Assembly (NCBI GenBank): GCA_017466365.1
Contig: JAFTUG010000016.1
Coordinates: 372,001 to 436,000, forward strand
DNA: 64,000 nucleotides
Reading direction: 5' to 3'
From: Clostridia bacterium
GTDB taxonomy: Bacteria > Bacillota > Clostridia > Oscillospirales > Acutalibacteraceae
The translations under genes were made by a program, and so were the position numbers. This document shows, one piece after another, positions 61,409 to 64,000 of this stretch. How positions within the stretch are numbered: the first letter of the stretch is position 1; the number at the start of each line of letters is the position of its first letter. The notes beneath the pieces were generated by a model. It made no database searches, was not told where the DNA came from, and saw nothing but the letters and a program-made list of their open reading frames with translations.

Positions 61409-61437
61409 ATTTTATATTAGTTTTATCTTGGTGTCAA
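61409..61437 (-). promoter_or_regulatory. Promoter of the element's first gene
   Basis: On -, TTGACA (61437-61432) and TAAAAT (61414-61409), spacer 17 bases. Confidence 0.78.
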
Positions 61438-61443
61438 TAGGTA

Positions 61444-61480
61444 AAATAAAAAATGCAGGCAACACCGTTTGTTACCTGCA
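61444..61480 (-). terminator. Terminator of the permease operon
   Basis: On -, TGCAGGTAACA / TGTTGCCTGCA with a five-base loop and TTTTTTATTTT after it. Confidence 0.85.
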
Positions 61481-61518
61481 CCTATTATAGATAATCAGTT
61501 GTAATAATTATAAATCAA

Positions 61519-62652
61519 TCAAACTGCCTGAACGTTTTTAATTTTTTCCTCCGACGAATTCAGATTCTCTTTTATTAGTCGATAAACGACTGCTGCTGCG
61601 GGGACACCTATCATCATTCCGCCGATGCCGAGCACTCCGCCGCCGACCGTAACTGCTGCAAGCACCCATATTCCCGGCAGACCGATTGATGAACCGACGA
61701 CTTTGGGATAAATAAGGTTGCCTTCAATCTGCTGCAAAACAACGATGAATACAAGGAATATCACGGCTTTTATCGGCGACTCCATAAATATCAGAAATGC
61801 ACCGACACCTGCTCCGATAAATGCACCGACAATAGGAATGAGTGCGGTAAATGCGATAAGCGCACCAATCATTGGAGCATAAGGCAGTCTGAGAATAAGC
61901 ATACCGACCATACAGAGTGTGCCGAGAATAACCGCTTCGGTGCACTGACCGACAATAAAACGGTGAAAACAATCGTTTACAACCGATAAAACATGAGCGA
62001 TTTTTTCTGCAAAACGATGAGGAATATATCTGTCACTTACTCTTTTGACTTGTCCCGAAAGTCTGTTTTTATCAAGCAGCAGATACAAGGCAAAGATAAA
62101 TCCGATAACCGCATTCGATACTCCTGAGAATACGGATGTGACCGCCGAAACAGCAACATCCATAACGCTGCCGAGACCTGTTGTTAAGGTCTTTACAATA
62201 TCACCGATTTTTGATTTCCAGTCAATCGCAGACAGAGAGTTGAACAAATCATCGGAAAGAATATTCATTTCTTTGAGCTTGTTTATGGCAAGTTCAATTG
62301 CGCCGGGCAACTCGGCAACAAGCAGCTTTATGCAGCTTGTCAGCTGGGGTGCGATTAGAACAATAACCAATGCAACAATTCCGATTATGGAAAGAATTGC
62401 ACCTGTCAGGCAAACAGGTCGACGGCTTTTCAGGACAGTCTTTTGGGTTGACTTCGGGAAATAATGCCGTTCATAAAAGCTCATCAGTATGTTGATTATG
62501 TAAGCCATAACAAGACCGATAAAAATCGGAGTTGCCGCAGAAATAACGGTTCCGATAATTCCCGAAATGTTACTCCAATAATGAATTAAAAGAAAAAGTA
62601 CGAATATAACCGAGCCGATTTTTAAGCAGGTTTTCCATTCGAGTTTTTTCAT
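61519..62652 (-). CDS. AI-2E family permease
   Basis: A 377-residue membrane protein with about eight helices, of the AI-2E/YtvI-type family. The C-terminal half has the family pattern GALIAFTALIPIVGAFIGAG and LQQIEGNLIYPKVVG...PGIWVLAAVTVGG. Some relatives export autoinducer-2, others exchange cations; which applies cannot be told. I start at the ATG at 62652 (MKKLEW) after AAGGTGAGG; the longer frame to 62715 lies within the upstream gene. It ends the operon. Confidence 0.88.
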   Translation of the reverse strand: MKKLEWKTCLKIGSVIFVLFLLIHYWSNISGIIGTVISAATPIFIGLVMAYIINILMSFYERHYFPKSTQKTVLKSRRPVCLTGAILSIIGIVALVIVLIAPQLTSCIKLLVAELPGAIELAINKLKEMNILSDDLFNSLSAIDWKSKIGDIVKTLTTGLGSVMDVAVSAVTSVFSGVSNAVIGFIFALYLLLDKNRLSGQVKRVSDRYIPHRFAEKIAHVLSVVNDCFHRFIVGQCTEAVILGTLCMVGMLILRLPYAPMIGALIAFTALIPIVGAFIGAGVGAFLIFMESPIKAVIFLVFIVVLQQIEGNLIYPKVVGSSIGLPGIWVLAAVTVGGGVLGIGGMMIGVPAAAVVYRLIKENLNSSEEKIKNVQAV

Positions 62653-62653
62653 A

Positions 62654-63199
62654 TTATGCCTCACCTTCTTTTCTGTTAATAAGCAGGCTGATAATATCAA
62701 CGAAGGCTTCGGCAATCAGGGTAATGCCCGTAAAAATCCAAAGCACAGCCGTGCTGCTGAAGGGATTGAGCAGAATTATCACGGCACAAACGGCAGATGC
62801 CGCAGCACCGATAGCCGAAACATACCAGTTTTTCTTTTTCAGGCGAATCAGATTAACCGTATTCTGCAGTTTAATCAATGCCGCCAGAAGAATGCCTATA
62901 CCGTAAAGAACCGTAAGCAACGGAAAAGTGGCAACAAACCAATTTGATTTGATAATACAGAACAAACCGATAATCAATAAAATCGAACCTTTAAAAAGCA
63001 GTTGGCTTTTAATCGCTTCGTTAATATCTGTTCGGAAATACTTTATTACGGATTTAAGTCCCAGAAGGCAAAGCAGAATTCCTGCTGTAATAATGATTCC
63101 CGAAGTGAAGCCTATCGGGCTCACAAGCAGCAGAACACCTACGACAATTTCAAACAAGCACACAACAAATCCCAGTGAATTTTCTTTTACGGTTTTCAT
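62654..63199 (-). CDS. DUF308/HdeD-like membrane protein
   Basis: A 181-residue protein with six evenly spaced membrane helices in three hairpins, as in DUF308 proteins related to HdeD. HdeD is tied to acid resistance in enterobacteria; the role in Clostridia is unknown. It starts 18 bases after the phosphatidyltransferase gene, and its end is one base from the permease start. Confidence 0.82.
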   Translation of the reverse strand: MKTVKENSLGFVVCLFEIVVGVLLLVSPIGFTSGIIITAGILLCLLGLKSVIKYFRTDINEAIKSQLLFKGSILLIIGLFCIIKSNWFVATFPLLTVLYGIGILLAALIKLQNTVNLIRLKKKNWYVSAIGAAASAVCAVIILLNPFSSTAVLWIFTGITLIAEAFVDIISLLINRKEGEA

Positions 63200-63217
63200 A
63201 AACGCACCTCAATTAAA

Positions 63218-63757
63218 TTACTTATCTACGTGAAATATCGTTGCGACAAACGGAAGAGCATCTTTGCTCCTAAGCTGGATATAGAAAAGTTCAAGTGCGT
63301 GAATGCTTGCAATGCTGCAGATTACCGACATCCAGATTTCTTCGGGCATAAACTGCATTGCTATCGGCAGAACAAAAACCGAGCCGCCGAAAAGCTTGCC
63401 GAGCCATGTGTGCGGCAGATAGAATTTTTTGAATCTGCGGTTTGAAATCAACGCACAAATTCCGAACATCACGCCTGCACTTATTATCCATATCAGAATC
63501 CATGACGGAACAAGCTTTTTGGCAATCAGAATTTTTGTCAGTGCCAGATATGTCAGAACATCCCCGACGGTATCAAGTGTTGCACCCAATGCACTTGAGC
63601 TGCCCGTTTTCCGTGCTATCGGTCCGTCAATAAGATCGGTAAATCCGCAGAAAATATAAACTGACAAAAACAAAGCGGAAATGTCCTTGCAGAAAAATAA
63701 GACTATCGCTCCCGCAACTCTGCTTAAACTGACGATGTTTGCAATGTGTTTTTTCAT
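63218..63757 (-). CDS. CDP-alcohol phosphatidyltransferase
   Basis: A 179-residue membrane enzyme that joins a CDP-linked lipid and an alcohol. The signature D-G-x2-A-R-x8-G-x3-D-x3-D is intact as DGPIARKTG...LGATLDTVGD near residues 42-64. It is of the size of PgsA-like enzymes, but the alcohol acceptor is open. I start at the ATG at 63757 (MKKHIAN) with GAGGTG upstream. It is the first gene of the three-gene membrane operon. Confidence 0.9.
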   Translation of the reverse strand: MKKHIANIVSLSRVAGAIVLFFCKDISALFLSVYIFCGFTDLIDGPIARKTGSSSALGATLDTVGDVLTYLALTKILIAKKLVPSWILIWIISAGVMFGICALISNRRFKKFYLPHTWLGKLFGGSVFVLPIAMQFMPEEIWMSVICSIASIHALELFYIQLRSKDALPFVATIFHVDK

Positions 63758-63855
63758 AACGGTATGCACCTCTTTCTGCCCCATATATTTATAATTCTAT
63801 TATTTTGCCGCAATTTTTCAACAGTTTTCAATAAAGTTCAACAATTGTTGAGATA

Positions 63856-63892
63856 ACAAAAAGAGCAACACCTTGTTTTGCAGGTATTGCCC
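63856..63892 (-). terminator. Terminator-like hairpin
   Basis: On -, GGGCAATACCT / AGGTGTTGCTC with an eight-base loop is followed by TTTTTGTT. It would end a transcript coming from beyond the right edge. Confidence 0.65.
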
Positions 63893-64000
63893 TTTCTGCG
63901 GTCGGAAAAAGTGTGTAGCAATTCGTGGAGGAGATATTTGGGGAAAATTATTTATTTCTCCGACCTGCTCTTGTAAATAAAATTATGGAAGTGTTTCGGT
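63893..64000. other. Unassigned right edge with a long stem
   Basis: GGTCGGA at 63900-63906 pairs with TCCGACC at 63959-63965 (flanked by A/T pairs), enclosing a purine-rich loop. No frame with a ribosome site is complete here. It may be part of a transcript or an element continuing past the window. Confidence 0.4.

Larger units (their letters stand above)
53217..61450 (-). mobile_element. Integrative mobilizable element beside tRNA-Arg
   Basis: About 8.2 kb in which every gene lies on -: regulator, small protein, toxin, immunity candidate, DUF3847, MobA/MobL relaxase, ParB-like protein, small protein and a large serine recombinase at the tRNA-proximal end. There are mobilization genes but no conjugation pore genes, so it would need a helper. 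The right boundary lies between the promoter at 61437 and the chromosomal terminator at 61454; the left one is between 53217 and 53279. No long copy of the tRNA 3' end occurs at the far side, so integration is probably not into the tRNA itself. Exact att sites are not resolved. Confidence 0.82.

Overview
The window looks like the chromosome of a strictly anaerobic, spore-forming member of the Clostridia, most like gut Oscillospirales/Ruminococcaceae. Support comes from two [FeFe]-hydrogenase-type proteins, a superoxide reductase, sporulation genes (ylbJ, yqfC, yqfD, a SpoIID-like gene), the Firmicute darA-holB-ricT block, AGGAGG ribosome sites, TTGACA/TATAAT promoters and several TTG starts. 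Species is not assignable from sequence alone.

Layout. 1-4840: hydrogenase module on + (two thioredoxin-like ferredoxins, a PAS-containing sensory hydrogenase HydS, a PP2C/SpoIIE phosphatase, a group B-like hydrogenase). 5075-7687: oxidative-defence operon on - (superoxide reductase, AhpC, rearranged AhpF-like reductase). 7785-9997: MFS transporter plus SDR. 10045-12243: transposon remnants (TnpV-like pseudogene, MITE-like element) around a two-domain iron-sulfur flavoprotein. 12243-16067: lipoprotein, XRE regulator and a DUF5685/J-like/membrane-protein operon. 16154-19704: sugar operon (GH109-like oxidoreductase, GlcNAc-type kinase, GH4 phosphoglycosidase). 19817-24778: membrane protein with an M50-like protease, a glycerophosphodiesterase, a divergent XRE/secreted-protein pair with an operator, and an iron-dependent alcohol dehydrogenase. 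24873-28043: a secreted M23 protein with InlB-type repeats, and two XRE regulators. 28092-36864: MmsA-type dehydrogenase, an MBOAT/DHHW/lipoprotein acylation set, a cytoplasmic sialidase-like protein and sporulation genes. 36888-41085: a membrane-anchored sigma factor fusion, GH51 arabinofuranosidase and a ferredoxin. 41185-47295: a long - operon (citrate synthase, membrane protein, AEC transporter, QueG-like, darA, holB, ricT). 47399-52907: SpoIID-like, DegV, a ThuA-dut-YdcF-hydrolase operon and a PAP2 phosphatase. 53094-53170: tRNA-Arg(ACG).

About 53.2-61.45 kb is an integrative mobilizable element lying next to the tRNA gene, with every gene on -. It carries a large serine recombinase, a ParB-like protein, a MobA/MobL relaxase and its DUF3847 partner, a DUF4417-Ntox37-like toxin with a translationally coupled candidate immunity gene, and a sigma-region-4-like regulator. 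Two promoters in it have the same plan: a TTGACA-N17-TAWAAT promoter with a LexA-type SOS box just downstream. One drives the toxin gene and the other the first gene of the element. The relaxase (amber at codon 32) and the regulator (ochre near the HTH, with ATA where the start codon should be) carry lesions, so the element may be decaying. The SOS-controlled DUF4417-toxin/immunity cassette is the best candidate for an undescribed system.

61519-63757 returns to the chromosome: an AI-2E-type permease, a DUF308 protein and a CDP-alcohol phosphatidyltransferase.
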